A model generated the notes under the pieces. It made no database searches, was not told where the DNA came from, and saw only the letters and a list, made by a program, of their open reading frames with translations. This document shows positions 8,753 through 19,092 of a stretch of DNA of 64,000 bases, piece after piece. A program made the position numbers and the translations under genes. Positions within the stretch are counted from its first letter, which is position 1. Every line of letters begins with the position of its first letter. The DNA is taken from the NCBI RefSeq assembly GCF_028606985.1, contig NZ_CP117416.1:2766001-2830000 (forward strand). The letters run 5' to 3'. This DNA comes from Paenibacillus kyungheensis. GTDB taxonomy: Bacteria > Bacillota > Bacilli > Paenibacillales > Paenibacillaceae.

Positions 8753-10963
8753 TTAATTAAGATCTGCTGGTGTTATTTCATATAAAGAACCGCTCATCAT
8801 CCCACCGAATCCGCCGCTATTGTTCGTGCGATTCATCCCATTCATCGGGCTGTTCATCGTAGCAGTAGGCACTTTAGCATTATTTGCACCGGAAAGGCTG
8901 TTTTGCAACACCGTACTTGTAGTATCCTGCCACTCTTCCGTTGGAATTTCGGTACCATGTTCTTTGATCCATGTGATGATCTCATTTGATTCTCCACCAC
9001 GACCACCGATCCCATTAATCATGAAGTATTTTATTTCTCCTTTACTAATCAATGCTTTCAAAGAATCGACTGTCAGAATCGGATCACTTCCACCGAATCC
9101 GCCCATTGCCATAACAGGCTTACCGGTCTGAATAATATACGGAGCGGCTGAACTGGCATTCGATACAGCAAATAGATATTTTTCACCTGTATTGTGTTGA
9201 GTTACATATTGCAATAATTTTTCGTTGGCTGTTTGATACATTCCACCGCGATTAGGCGTTCTTGCAGGTGCTGTATTAGTATTCTCTGAAGGCAAAGTAT
9301 TTTCGGTAGGTGTCATCGTAGTATCCGGGTTAGCAGGTCTTATAGAAGCATTACTGCCTCCTGCACCTATCATATTAGGAGGATTACCACCGAATCTACC
9401 GAACCCTTCCTTAACTTCAGGGCCGCCAGCTGGGATTGCTACATTACCAGAAGCATTAACAATCGAAAAAGAAGACCAGTATAATGGAGTCAACATCAGT
9501 AATATGATTGCTCCAGAAGCGAGATATAACTTGTTCGCTTGAAGAATAGAATCTTTTTTGCCAATCAGTAAGCCTATCGTTAGTACCAGTCCTACACCAC
9601 CAATAATATAAAACCATGCAGAACCGATAGTCGCATTAAATGGATAGATGACATACATTTGAAAAGCTGTAGTGACAGCCACGTTAATAGGTAACAGCCA
9701 CGATAACCATCCACGCCCTTCACGATAATATCTCCATTGAGCCATAAAACCTGTTGCAGCAAGTACAGCTACAGGTGGAGCTAACATAATCAGATAATAT
9801 TGATGGAAAAATCCTGCAATACTAAAAAATCCAGCTACAGGCAGTAACCACATTACCCAGAATATACTATCAAGGTACTCTGGACGGCGCCATGTATTTC
9901 GGCGTACTCCTGCGAATAAAGCGATTAACGATACAATGGCAAACGGCAATAATAGACTTGCTTGACCGGATAGACTGGATTGAAATAACCGAAGTGGGCC
10001 TGCATCTCCAATATTGAACATTTTTCCTGTATTTCGATTGCCTGTCGGAGGAGACATCTGGCTATTCGTCATGCCTGTTATCTGGTTGTTGCTATTACTG
10101 GTAGTCGGGGGAGCCGTAACTTGCGCTGTATTCTCTTCTGGTGATAGTACAGACGTCTGTCCTGTTAAGCGATTAAGACCGTTATACCCAAAAGCCAGTT
10201 CCATAACAGAGTTCGTCAGACTACTTCCTTCATAAGGTCGTTCACTTGCAGGTACACTATCGACAATCATTGCCCATGAGACCGAGATCCCTGCGAGTAA
10301 TACTGTTCCTATCGCAAGCACCGATAGTTTTTGCTTCCAATTCACTTGATAAGCCAGTAGATAAAATACATATAAAGCAGGCAGAATCATATACGCTTGT
10401 AGCATTTTCACATTAAAAGCAACACCGATCATAGAGAAACCAGCGATAATCCACAGCGCTTTCTGTTGCTTTACACCTTTAAGTAGCATCCATGTCGCTA
10501 ATAGTAAAAAGAATACTAATAGACTATCTACATTGTTGGAACGTTGTACTGCTATCGCTACAGGAGTAACCGCCATCATTAGCGCTGCAAGCCGTGCTGT
10601 ATTTACTCCAAAAGTAGGCTTAACAATCAGATAGATTAATCCAACCGATCCTACACCTGCAAGTGCCATAGGCAAGGTGACGCTCCATCCATGCACTCCA
10701 AAAATAGATGCAAATAACGTCTGCACCCAGAACGCTACAGGAGGCTTATCGATCGTCACAAATCCACCGGGATCGAACGAAGCATAGAAAAAGTTGTGAA
10801 AACTTTGAAGCATACTTGTTACTGCCGCTGTATAGTAGGCATTGGCGTTTCCATTTTCCCAAATCTTCCACACATTTAGAAAAGCAGAAAGGATTAAAAT
10901 CAAAATCAGCGGAATATCTATTCTTGATCGTGATTTTGATAGACTGCTTGCTCTTACTTCCAT
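8753..10963 (-). CDS. Membrane glycosyltransferase, GT39/ArnT-like (YkcB type)
   Basis: A 736-aa integral membrane glycosyltransferase of the Dol-P-mannose:protein mannosyltransferase/ArnT superfamily, which transfers sugars from lipid-linked donors. The conserved extracytoplasmic motif ASFDPGGFVTIDKPPVAFW, with Asp before the KPP, follows TM1. About a dozen TMs run to residue ~500. A low-complexity Gly/Asn/Thr/Pro-rich linker is seen near 255-310 and again at 515-575. The extracytoplasmic C-terminal domain contains QTGKPVMAMGGFGGSDPILT. Bacillus subtilis YkcB is the likely homologue. Nine further codons are open upstream, but GGGGAGG ahead of ATG 10963 decides the start. The acceptor is unknown; teichoic acid or another envelope polymer is plausible. 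Confidence 0.88.
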   Translation of the reverse strand: MEVRASSLSKSRSRIDIPLILILILSAFLNVWKIWENGNANAYYTAAVTSMLQSFHNFFYASFDPGGFVTIDKPPVAFWVQTLFASIFGVHGWSVTLPMALAGVGSVGLIYLIVKPTFGVNTARLAALMMAVTPVAIAVQRSNNVDSLLVFFLLLATWMLLKGVKQQKALWIIAGFSMIGVAFNVKMLQAYMILPALYVFYLLAYQVNWKQKLSVLAIGTVLLAGISVSWAMIVDSVPASERPYEGSSLTNSVMELAFGYNGLNRLTGQTSVLSPEENTAQVTAPPTTSNSNNQITGMTNSQMSPPTGNRNTGKMFNIGDAGPLRLFQSSLSGQASLLLPFAIVSLIALFAGVRRNTWRRPEYLDSIFWVMWLLPVAGFFSIAGFFHQYYLIMLAPPVAVLAATGFMAQWRYYREGRGWLSWLLPINVAVTTAFQMYVIYPFNATIGSAWFYIIGGVGLVLTIGLLIGKKDSILQANKLYLASGAIILLMLTPLYWSSFSIVNASGNVAIPAGGPEVKEGFGRFGGNPPNMIGAGGSNASIRPANPDTTMTPTENTLPSENTNTAPARTPNRGGMYQTANEKLLQYVTQHNTGEKYLFAVSNASSAAPYIIQTGKPVMAMGGFGGSDPILTVDSLKALISKGEIKYFMINGIGGRGGESNEIITWIKEHGTEIPTEEWQDTTSTVLQNSLSGANNAKVPTATMNSPMNGMNRTNNSGGFGGMMSGSLYEITPADLN

Positions 10964-11286
10964 AGGTATTCCTCCCCAATCATCCATCATTCAGATATAC
11001 TTTTTATGTAGATTTCATTTTGGCGCATTAACCTTAAATTTAGATCATGAATTACTTAAAAAAAGATTAAATATGAAATTTCTGATACATCTGGCATCTG
11101 AAAATATACGTTGACTGCTTACATTGTTATGCACAAAAAAGAACCTCCATACTCACTAAGATGTGAGTTGGAGGTTAAATGTTGTATTTATAGCAAGGGG
11201 GGATTTGCTAAGAACAAGGACAAATAAGGGTTAGTGTTGGGCAAACATATGCGCAAATGCTTGAGCTAGCCAAGCATTAATATTCA
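10964..11286. other. Intergenic region between glycosyltransferase and pectate lyase
   Basis: AT-rich spacer of 323 bp. It holds the pectate lyase terminator (11134-11176) and an 18-codon reading frame directly coupled to the pectate lyase stop. The remaining 170 bp upstream of the glycosyltransferase presumably carries its promoter; I see no motif good enough to name. Confidence 0.6.
11134..11176 (-). terminator. Terminator downstream of the pectate lyase
   Basis: Imperfect stem AACCTCCAACTCAC with AGTGAGTATGGAGGTT, followed by CTTTTTT on the minus strand. It lies 110 bp after the pectate lyase stop and also after the 18-codon frame. Confidence 0.85.
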
Positions 11287-11287
11287 T
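11231..11287 (-). CDS. Possible 18-aa peptide coupled to pectate lyase
   Basis: A short open frame, MNINAWLAQAFAHMFAQH, starts at an ATG that overlaps the pectate lyase stop by one base (TAATG), an arrangement that permits translational reinitiation. The peptide is aromatic and alanine-rich and could form an amphipathic helix. An inverted repeat (AATGCTTG / CAAGCATT) lies inside the coding stretch, so an RNA hairpin is an alternative reading. There is no separate ribosome binding site. An 18-codon frame can occur by chance; this is a weak call. Confidence 0.25.
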   Translation of the reverse strand: MNINAWLAQAFAHMFAQH

Positions 11288-11967
11288 TAGTATTGAGTGT
11301 TACCACTTTCCGTAATGTTTTTCACACCGATAAATTTAGTGCCTACATTATGGTAACGAGTATTAGTCATTTTCACTGTACTGGTAGAACTATCTGTACG
11401 GAAAATCGCTTCTTTCATATCAGAAATATCGCAATTGTCGATCGTTACATTTACTTTAAATGTACTTCCGCCCAATTGACGAATAAATTTACCTGCTTTA
11501 GAACCTTTAAAGTTGCTTACTTTGAATGTAGAAGCTGCATTGATCTGGAACATTTTATCATCACCATTGGTAGCCGAACCACCTTTAAGAGTAACTGTTC
11601 CACTTTCTTTGATTGTCATTGCATCTTCACCGATATCTTCCCAGACGATGTTCTCCAGAGTAGCGTTCCCATAAGTATGTACGCCATCAGCCGCTGGATA
11701 ACCAAGTACTACATTTTTCAATGTACCTCCATTTTCAACGCGGAAAATAGGTTTTTGACCTTCTTTTTGACTGCCATCTCCAAGAGCACTTCCTGCGATG
11801 AAGCGTGCTCCTTTGCCATCATACACTTCGCCTGCTTTGACAACGATTGTAGTGTTAGTGACACCGGCTGCTTCTACTGTAGTTGTTGGTACAGCAGTTG
11901 TCGGCACAATTGTTACAACTGATGCTAACATCGTAGCCGCTAATACCGTTGTTACCCATTTTTTCAT
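11287..11967 (-). CDS. Secreted pectate lyase, polysaccharide lyase family 3
   Basis: An extracellular pectate lyase that cleaves polygalacturonate by Ca2+-dependent beta-elimination. It is 226 aa with a Sec signal peptide (MKKWVTTVLAATMLASV; likely cleavage after VEAA, about residue 34). The mature part shows PL3 beta-helix features: PIFRVENGGTLKNVVLG, then ADGVHTYG, then ENIVWEDIGEDAMTIK, where the acidic cluster binds calcium in this family. KFIRQLGG and EAIFRTD are later turns. The ATG is preceded by AAAAGGAGCG. It is a single gene with its own terminator. With the M4 protease 3 kb away it suggests a plant- or soil-associated lifestyle. Confidence 0.93.
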   Translation of the reverse strand: MKKWVTTVLAATMLASVVTIVPTTAVPTTTVEAAGVTNTTIVVKAGEVYDGKGARFIAGSALGDGSQKEGQKPIFRVENGGTLKNVVLGYPAADGVHTYGNATLENIVWEDIGEDAMTIKESGTVTLKGGSATNGDDKMFQINAASTFKVSNFKGSKAGKFIRQLGGSTFKVNVTIDNCDISDMKEAIFRTDSSTSTVKMTNTRYHNVGTKFIGVKNITESGNTQY

Positions 11968-12281
11968 CCAAAAATCGCTCCTTTTGAATACATTTTTTTA
12001 AACCTGTTACTTAAAATGTAATTTATCAGGTTTAAGTTAACAATATCATTTAGAGTATAATTTTTCCATATGAATATAACGAAACCTTTTTGAAAATAAT
12101 ATGCAAAATATCGAAAAATTATCCAACAATAAATACAGCTTCTTCCCTATATAATATTTAGAAAAATCAATATAAAATTCCTTTTAATACTATATTGTAA
12201 ACTATACTTTAGTTCAATAACTTGTTGTACCAAAAAAAAAGAGAAACCTTGGAATATAAAGCTTCTCTTTTTTTGGTGTTA
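11968..12281. other. Intergenic region upstream of pectate lyase
   Basis: A very AT-rich 314-bp stretch. Apart from the phosphodiesterase terminator at 12232-12275 I see no gene, RNA or repeat. The pectate lyase promoter must be here. Confidence 0.5.
12232..12275 (-). terminator. Terminator of the fhuF-like/phosphodiesterase operon
   Basis: Imperfect stem AGAGAAGCTT / AAGGTTTCTCT followed by nine T on the minus strand, immediately after the phosphodiesterase stop. Confidence 0.9.
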
Positions 12282-12779
12282 TTATTCTTTATCAAAAAAG
12301 AAATGTTCGGCTGATACTTGATCGCCTTCGATTATAATTTTACCGTAAGAGTATCTTGGTTCGCGACGCTTGTCTGTCGGTGATCCTGGATTGAATAATA
12401 GGATATCTTCCCGTATCTCAGATAAAGGCGTATGAGAATGCCCGAATACGATGATATCGACAGCTTCATTAGGAAAAGTGTTAAACGCTCGATCCGGCGT
12501 TGTACCTCTCCATCCATCTCCATGAACCAGACCAATTCGCTTGCCAGCAACCTCTATTATTTTCTGCAATCCAAGTCGTTCTACAATATCGTCTCCATCA
12601 TTGTTACCTGCTACTGCTTCGACAGGAGCCAATTCAGATAACTTTTCATACACCCACCAATCACAGAAATCTCCTGCATGTACAATAAGGTCTACCCCTT
12701 GCAACCCTTCTAATAAATGAGCTGGCAGATAACGATTACGACTAGATATATGTGTATCGGATACAATGCCAATAATCAA
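12282..12779 (-). CDS. YfcE-type metallophosphoesterase, TTG start
   Basis: A 165-aa calcineurin-like phosphodiesterase (YfcE/MJ0936 class). All two-metal motifs are present in order: SDTH (about 7-10), GD (HAGDFCD), GNND (about 58), HGD (VHGDGW) and GHSH (about 113). Such enzymes hydrolyse phosphodiesters; the physiological substrate is unknown. The start is TTG at 12779, directly after the TAA of the FhuF-like gene. The ribosome binding site AGGAGGGG lies inside the last codons of that upstream gene, so the two are translationally coupled. No in-frame ATG lies nearby that would leave the SDTH motif intact. Confidence 0.9.
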   Translation of the reverse strand: MIIGIVSDTHISSRNRYLPAHLLEGLQGVDLIVHAGDFCDWWVYEKLSELAPVEAVAGNNDGDDIVERLGLQKIIEVAGKRIGLVHGDGWRGTTPDRAFNTFPNEAVDIIVFGHSHTPLSEIREDILLFNPGSPTDKRREPRYSYGKIIIEGDQVSAEHFFFDKE

Positions 12780-13580
12780 TTAGTTCCCCTCCTTACTCTG
12801 ATAAGCGAGACGACGTTCATCTCGATCGGTTTCACTAAGCTTAGGACAAGAGAAACAATAATCTCCGTCATCCATACGATGATACAAGCAACAAGCGCTT
12901 TTTAACGGAATTGATTGATCTCCTTGAATACTGGTCGTATAACGAGTGGGTATATGGAGCGGATTGCGTGATAAGCCAAACGTTTCCGCTTCCATTTGTG
13001 TGGTCACATAGTGATGATCTTCTTTAATCTGCTCTACAATCGTTGTCGATGAAGCTTCTTCTTGCCATGCTTGAATAAAATAATTAAACTGGCTTGGGAA
13101 TTGCCGCCAGAATACGCGAGCATGAGCGCCTGTAACTGTCGATATTGCTTCGATCAAAGGACGAAGCGTTTGTTGATACAACTGTTTGAGATGAGTCTGG
13201 CGAAATAATTCTCGCTCCGCAGAAGCACCGGTTCCTTGCTCTTCACTCCACTGCTGAATCCGAAATGCAAACTGACAATATCCATTACTTTCATACATAT
13301 CCATCGTTAGATTTTCTAAGTCTAATGCAATACTTCTATTATAAAAGGAAAGATAATATTGCTCTGCCAAAGCAATGCGACCTAACCAGGAACAGAAAAA
13401 AGTTCCTGCTGGCTCTGTATCCGGTGCTTTTAGCAAAGGAGCATAGAACTGTAAAAACTTCCTCATGCCTTCCACTGTACTTAATTCTGCAAAAGAAGCG
13501 CTATATATGGCATCCGGATGTGGTTCCATTATGAGATAAAATTTAGCTTTTAACATATCACGATCCAAGCTAAGCTCCAT
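12780..13580 (-). CDS. FhuF-like ferric-siderophore reductase ([2Fe-2S])
   Basis: A 266-aa protein whose C-terminus has the FhuF cysteine signature C-C-x10-C-x2-C (CCLYHRMDDGDY then CFSC), which binds an unusual [2Fe-2S] cluster in that family. The rest fits the IucA/IucC-related FhuF domain, with a poorly conserved N-terminal half. Expected role: reductive release of iron from imported ferric siderophores in the cytosol. ATG 13580 follows AAGGAAGGG; a TTG three codons earlier is an alternative. About 30 bp upstream lies a partial Fur-like sequence (ATTATCA half-site). It is coupled to the phosphodiesterase behind it. The Cys motif is convincing; the precise substrate is unknown. Confidence 0.8.
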   Translation of the reverse strand: MELSLDRDMLKAKFYLIMEPHPDAIYSASFAELSTVEGMRKFLQFYAPLLKAPDTEPAGTFFCSWLGRIALAEQYYLSFYNRSIALDLENLTMDMYESNGYCQFAFRIQQWSEEQGTGASAERELFRQTHLKQLYQQTLRPLIEAISTVTGAHARVFWRQFPSQFNYFIQAWQEEASSTTIVEQIKEDHHYVTTQMEAETFGLSRNPLHIPTRYTTSIQGDQSIPLKSACCLYHRMDDGDYCFSCPKLSETDRDERRLAYQSKEGN

Positions 13581-13602
13581 ACTTCCCAAACCCTTCCTTT
13601 AT

Positions 13603-13617
13603 TAAGATTCATTATCA
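13603..13617 (-). promoter_or_regulatory. Possible Fur box upstream of fhuF-like gene
   Basis: One half matches the Fur 7-1-7 consensus exactly (ATTATCA at 13611-13617); the other half matches 4 of 7. Position, 25-40 bp before the start codon, is right for a repressor site. Weak alone, supported by the iron-reductase assignment. Confidence 0.4.
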
Positions 13618-13657
13618 TTTATCCTATACCAATCTCTTCGATTCTTCAAATCAACAT

Positions 13658-13691
13658 TAAAAAAGACAGCCCTTGAATAAAGGACTGTCTT
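13658..13691 (-). terminator. Terminator of the glpX gene
   Basis: Stem AAGACAGTCCTT / AAGGGCTGTCTT, 6-base loop, then TTTT on the minus strand, 30 bp after the stop. Confidence 0.9.
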
Positions 13692-13718
13692 ATAACGGAA
13701 GGTATAACTATGATTTGA

Positions 13719-14789
13719 TTAAGAAGAAGATTTCGATTCAACCGGTTGCTTTTTGGTGCTTACAACAGATTCTACAGCCGCTATACGGCGATCTTCAGGC
13801 TGTCCGGTTGCTTGAATTTTTCTGACTTTGTGAAGTACTTCTTTGTTCGGTAAGTAATGAAGAGATTTGATATAACGGATCGTTTTGGTTTTGGCACGCA
13901 TAACGATTGAATGCGTCTCTGCACGATCATCCGCCAGATAACGAACACCACCCAGGATTTCACCAGGCGTTACACCTGTTGCGGCAAAAATAACATCGTC
14001 GGTGCCGATCATATCCTGCATCGTAAGAATCTGGTACGGATTTTCGATACCCATTGCCTGACAGCGTTCAAACTCCGCTGCATTGGCTGGCATCAATCTA
14101 CCTTGTAGTTCACCACCAAGGCAGGATAGTGCAGCAGCAGCCAGTACACCTTCCGGTGCGCCTCCTGATCCTAAGTAAAGATCAATCCCTGCTTCGGGGA
14201 AAGCAGGAGCCATAGCGCCTGCTACATCGCCATCGCTGATAAATTTGATCCGAACGCCTACTTTACGCAATGTTTTGATAATACTTTCATGACGATCACG
14301 ATCTAATATCATAACCGTGATATCCGCCATATTTTTACCGAGTGCTTTGGATGCTTTATGCAAAGTCACATCGACAGGATCTTCAATACTGAGCTTGCCT
14401 ACTAATGCAGGGCCTACAGCTAATTTCTCCATATACATATCAGGAGCATGCAGAAGGTTACCTTTATCGGCTACAGCAATAACCGACAGTGCATTATTCA
14501 ACCCCTTCGCCACAATGGCTGTTCCTTCTAACGGGTCTACTGCTACATCTACTTCTGGTGAATCTGTGTTTCCCACTTTTTCTCCAATATACAACATTGG
14601 AGCTTCATCCATCTCACCCTCACCGATTACAACAGTACCGTTAATCGATACAGAGTCGAACATCGCACGCATCGCTAGTGTAGCCGCCTCGTCTGCGCTG
14701 TTCTTGTCACCGCGTCCCATCCAGGGAGCCGAAGCCAATGCCGCGACTTCTGTTACTCTTACAATTTCCAATGCCATCTCGCGTTCCAT
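13719..14789 (-). CDS. glpX: Class II fructose-1,6-bisphosphatase GlpX
   Basis: Hydrolyses fructose-1,6-bisphosphate to fructose-6-phosphate in gluconeogenesis (cytosolic, Mn2+-dependent). Recognised from VIGEGEMDEAPMLYIGE (about 57), VAVDPLEGTAIVAKG (the metal-binding DPLEGT), ISDGDVAGAMAPAFP and YLGSGGAPEGVLAAAAL. Its length of 356 aa is slightly above the usual 320-340, with a polar Ser/Lys tail ending VESKSSS. A GTG three codons earlier is open, but AAAGGAG fits ATG 14789 at nine bases and would leave no space to the GTG. It stands alone, not next to rpmE/rho as in some Bacilli. Assignment is firm. Confidence 0.95.
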   Translation of the reverse strand: MEREMALEIVRVTEVAALASAPWMGRGDKNSADEAATLAMRAMFDSVSINGTVVIGEGEMDEAPMLYIGEKVGNTDSPEVDVAVDPLEGTAIVAKGLNNALSVIAVADKGNLLHAPDMYMEKLAVGPALVGKLSIEDPVDVTLHKASKALGKNMADITVMILDRDRHESIIKTLRKVGVRIKFISDGDVAGAMAPAFPEAGIDLYLGSGGAPEGVLAAAALSCLGGELQGRLMPANAAEFERCQAMGIENPYQILTMQDMIGTDDVIFAATGVTPGEILGGVRYLADDRAETHSIVMRAKTKTIRYIKSLHYLPNKEVLHKVRKIQATGQPEDRRIAAVESVVSTKKQPVESKSSS

Positions 14790-15114
14790 GTCTTCCACTC
14801 CTTTAATTGGGATTTCAAAGATAAATGTTGTTTACTAGAGCATATAATATCACTATTTCAAACAAAAATGTTGTTTTTAACGAAAATAATCTTCTAAAAC
14901 AAATTTATATGTTTGATAAATAAATATTATAAAGGTTTTCAAAGTACATTATAACTGATAAACAACATATTTCTTGAATACAGAAATTAAATCTGTGTTT
15001 TTAATTTCATTTTATATAAATAACCACATTTTCATGAATGAAACCAAAAAAAAAGAAACAGCAAACAATCTCTAAGAGATCATTTACTGCTTCTTTATTT
15101 ACGACGATTGGAGA
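14790..15114. other. Intergenic region between glpX and the M4 protease
   Basis: AT-rich, 325 bp. It contains the protease terminator at 15045-15098 and presumably the glpX promoter. No other structure was seen. Confidence 0.5.
15045..15098 (-). terminator. Terminator of the neutral protease gene
   Basis: A long imperfect hairpin pairs AGAAGCAGTAAATGATCTCT with its partner around a 2-base turn and is followed by nine T on the minus strand. Confidence 0.9.
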
Positions 15115-17238
<2,124 letters not shown>

Positions 17239-18660
17239 TTATTTTTTAAAGACTACTAACTTAGTCTCTAACATTTCTTCTAACGCATACTTAATTCCTT
17301 CACGACCAATTCCACTTTGTTTTACTCCACCATATGGCATATGATCGACACGGAATGATGGGATATCATTAACAATCACTCCACCTACTTCTAATTTCTC
17401 AGCCGCTTGAAATGCTGTTGACAGTTGTTGTGTGTAGATCCCTGCTTGTAATCCATAATTAGAACGATTGACTTCACGAATCCCTTCTTCCATATCTGCT
17501 ACAGGATTGATCATCACAATAGGAGCGAATACTTCCTGACAAGCGACACGTACCTCGGGATTCACTCGTAACAAGACAGTAGGTAAAAGAAGATCTTCTT
17601 CTATTGTACCTCCATACGCAATCTCTGCTCCTTGAGATACAGCTTCTTCTATCCATTCTATTGCTCTTGTCTGTTCTTTGGGTGCGATCATAGCAGACAC
17701 ATCAGTATCTTCATTCATCGGATCACCTAGCTTCAGTTGACGCGTTGCTTGGACAAATTGATCTACAAAATCATCAAAGATGTCTTGATGTACATAAATA
17801 CGCTGAATAGAAATACAGACTTGTCCCTGATTGCCAAATGCACCGGAGACCGCACGCTGAATCATTGCAGGAATATCGGTATCACGGTCAATAATCAGTC
17901 CCGAGTTAGAACCTAGCTCTAATGTTACCTTTTTAAGACCTGCTTTGGATCGAATCGAGATGCCTACTGCCGGACTACCTGTGAATGACAATGCTTTGAC
18001 ACGTTCATCCGTTACGATAACATCACCTACCACTTTGCCATCCCCTGTTACTACATTTAGCGCTCCCGCAGGTAGACCAGCTTCTTGTAATAATTCTGCT
18101 AATAAGAAAGAAGATAATGGAGTCTGCTCCGCAGGTTTCAATACCACTGTATTTCCGGCAGCAAGAGCAGGTCCTACTTTGTGTGCAACCAGATTCATAG
18201 GGAAGTTAAATGGCGTGATCGCTCCTACCACACCTACAGGCTCTTTGACCGTATAAGCGATTCGTCCTTCTCCACTTACAGAAGCATCCAGTGGAATCGT
18301 TTCTCCATGAATCCGTTTGGCTTCTTCTGCGGCAAATTTATACGTTTCTACTGTACGACCTATTTCTGTTCGAGCAGCTTGTAGCGGTTTAGCACCTTCA
18401 AGTGCTATCAATTGTGCTGCTTCTTCTGAACGTTGTTCTAGCAGCCGTGCTAGATTTTCCAAAATAGATGCGCGTTGGTGTGCTGGCATAGCACGCATCG
18501 TTGCTCTAGCTTCATAAGCCGCCGCTATAGCCTGCTTGGTTTCTTCCTCATTAGCTTCGGCAACTTCCGCAATCAGGGAACGATTGTATGGAGAATATAA
18601 AGGCGTATAGGACTGAGCTGTAACCCACTCCCCGTTAATATATAAATGTTTTTTATCCAC
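17239..18660 (-). CDS. Aldehyde dehydrogenase family protein (GTG start)
   Basis: A 473-aa NAD(P)+-dependent aldehyde dehydrogenase. Substrate/cofactor motifs: GAITPFNFPMNLVAHK, FTGSPAVG, the catalytic Glu in TLELGSNSG, and the catalytic Cys in GNQGQVCISIQRIYV. The ELGSN and GQVCISIQR variants resemble the lactaldehyde/phosphonoacetaldehyde-dehydrogenase-like subgroup rather than the ELGGK of betaine-type enzymes. The frame is open another 26 codons upstream, but the homologous N-terminus (YINGEWV) and AAGGAAG ahead of GTG 18660 favour the shorter form. It is monocistronic. The physiological aldehyde is unknown. Confidence 0.88.
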   Translation of the reverse strand: MDKKHLYINGEWVTAQSYTPLYSPYNRSLIAEVAEANEEETKQAIAAAYEARATMRAMPAHQRASILENLARLLEQRSEEAAQLIALEGAKPLQAARTEIGRTVETYKFAAEEAKRIHGETIPLDASVSGEGRIAYTVKEPVGVVGAITPFNFPMNLVAHKVGPALAAGNTVVLKPAEQTPLSSFLLAELLQEAGLPAGALNVVTGDGKVVGDVIVTDERVKALSFTGSPAVGISIRSKAGLKKVTLELGSNSGLIIDRDTDIPAMIQRAVSGAFGNQGQVCISIQRIYVHQDIFDDFVDQFVQATRQLKLGDPMNEDTDVSAMIAPKEQTRAIEWIEEAVSQGAEIAYGGTIEEDLLLPTVLLRVNPEVRVACQEVFAPIVMINPVADMEEGIREVNRSNYGLQAGIYTQQLSTAFQAAEKLEVGGVIVNDIPSFRVDHMPYGGVKQSGIGREGIKYALEEMLETKLVVFKK

Positions 18661-19092
18661 AATGATCTTCCTTTCTTCATTCAAAATAAAGCTACGCTGG
18701 AAATAAGCGCTCCTACTCAATACCCTTTTTTGCAACAAAGTATGTTTATTTATTTTATATTTAGTAAAATAGGGTCTTTTATACTAAATAAATTACGACT
18801 ATATTCGACAATTAATATTTGTTTATTTATTTTTTAGATAACTATACATTTTTTAAAAAATTTGCCGAAATATAATTTGTTACAACAATAAAATGTTAAT
18901 AAATGCTTTTATTCAGGGATTTATAGGTATTTTTCTAGTTACCATTTTAATATTAATGTTTGCTTAAAAATACATTAAAATACATTTAATGAAAAAATGT
19001 TTAAAAATCTATCGACATATTCGACAAAATGTGAGATATTTACATTACTTAAAAACCAAGACTTATTAACTACTAATTATTAATGGAATGAG
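18661..19092. other. Intergenic region between divergent aldehyde dehydrogenase and chemoreceptors
   Basis: A 432-bp, strongly AT-rich divergent promoter region. I saw no convincing sigma-D box for the chemoreceptors, no inverted repeat of note and no small gene. Confidence 0.5.

Noticed and set aside
11293..11922. 209-aa open frame on the plus strand
   Set aside because: It is exactly antisense to the pectate lyase, rich in Cys/Phe/Ser, with no ribosome site.
18840..18900. Sigma-D promoter for the chemoreceptors (GCCGAAAT)
   Set aside because: The -10-like element is there, but no TAAA at the required distance and it lies over 200 bp from the gene.
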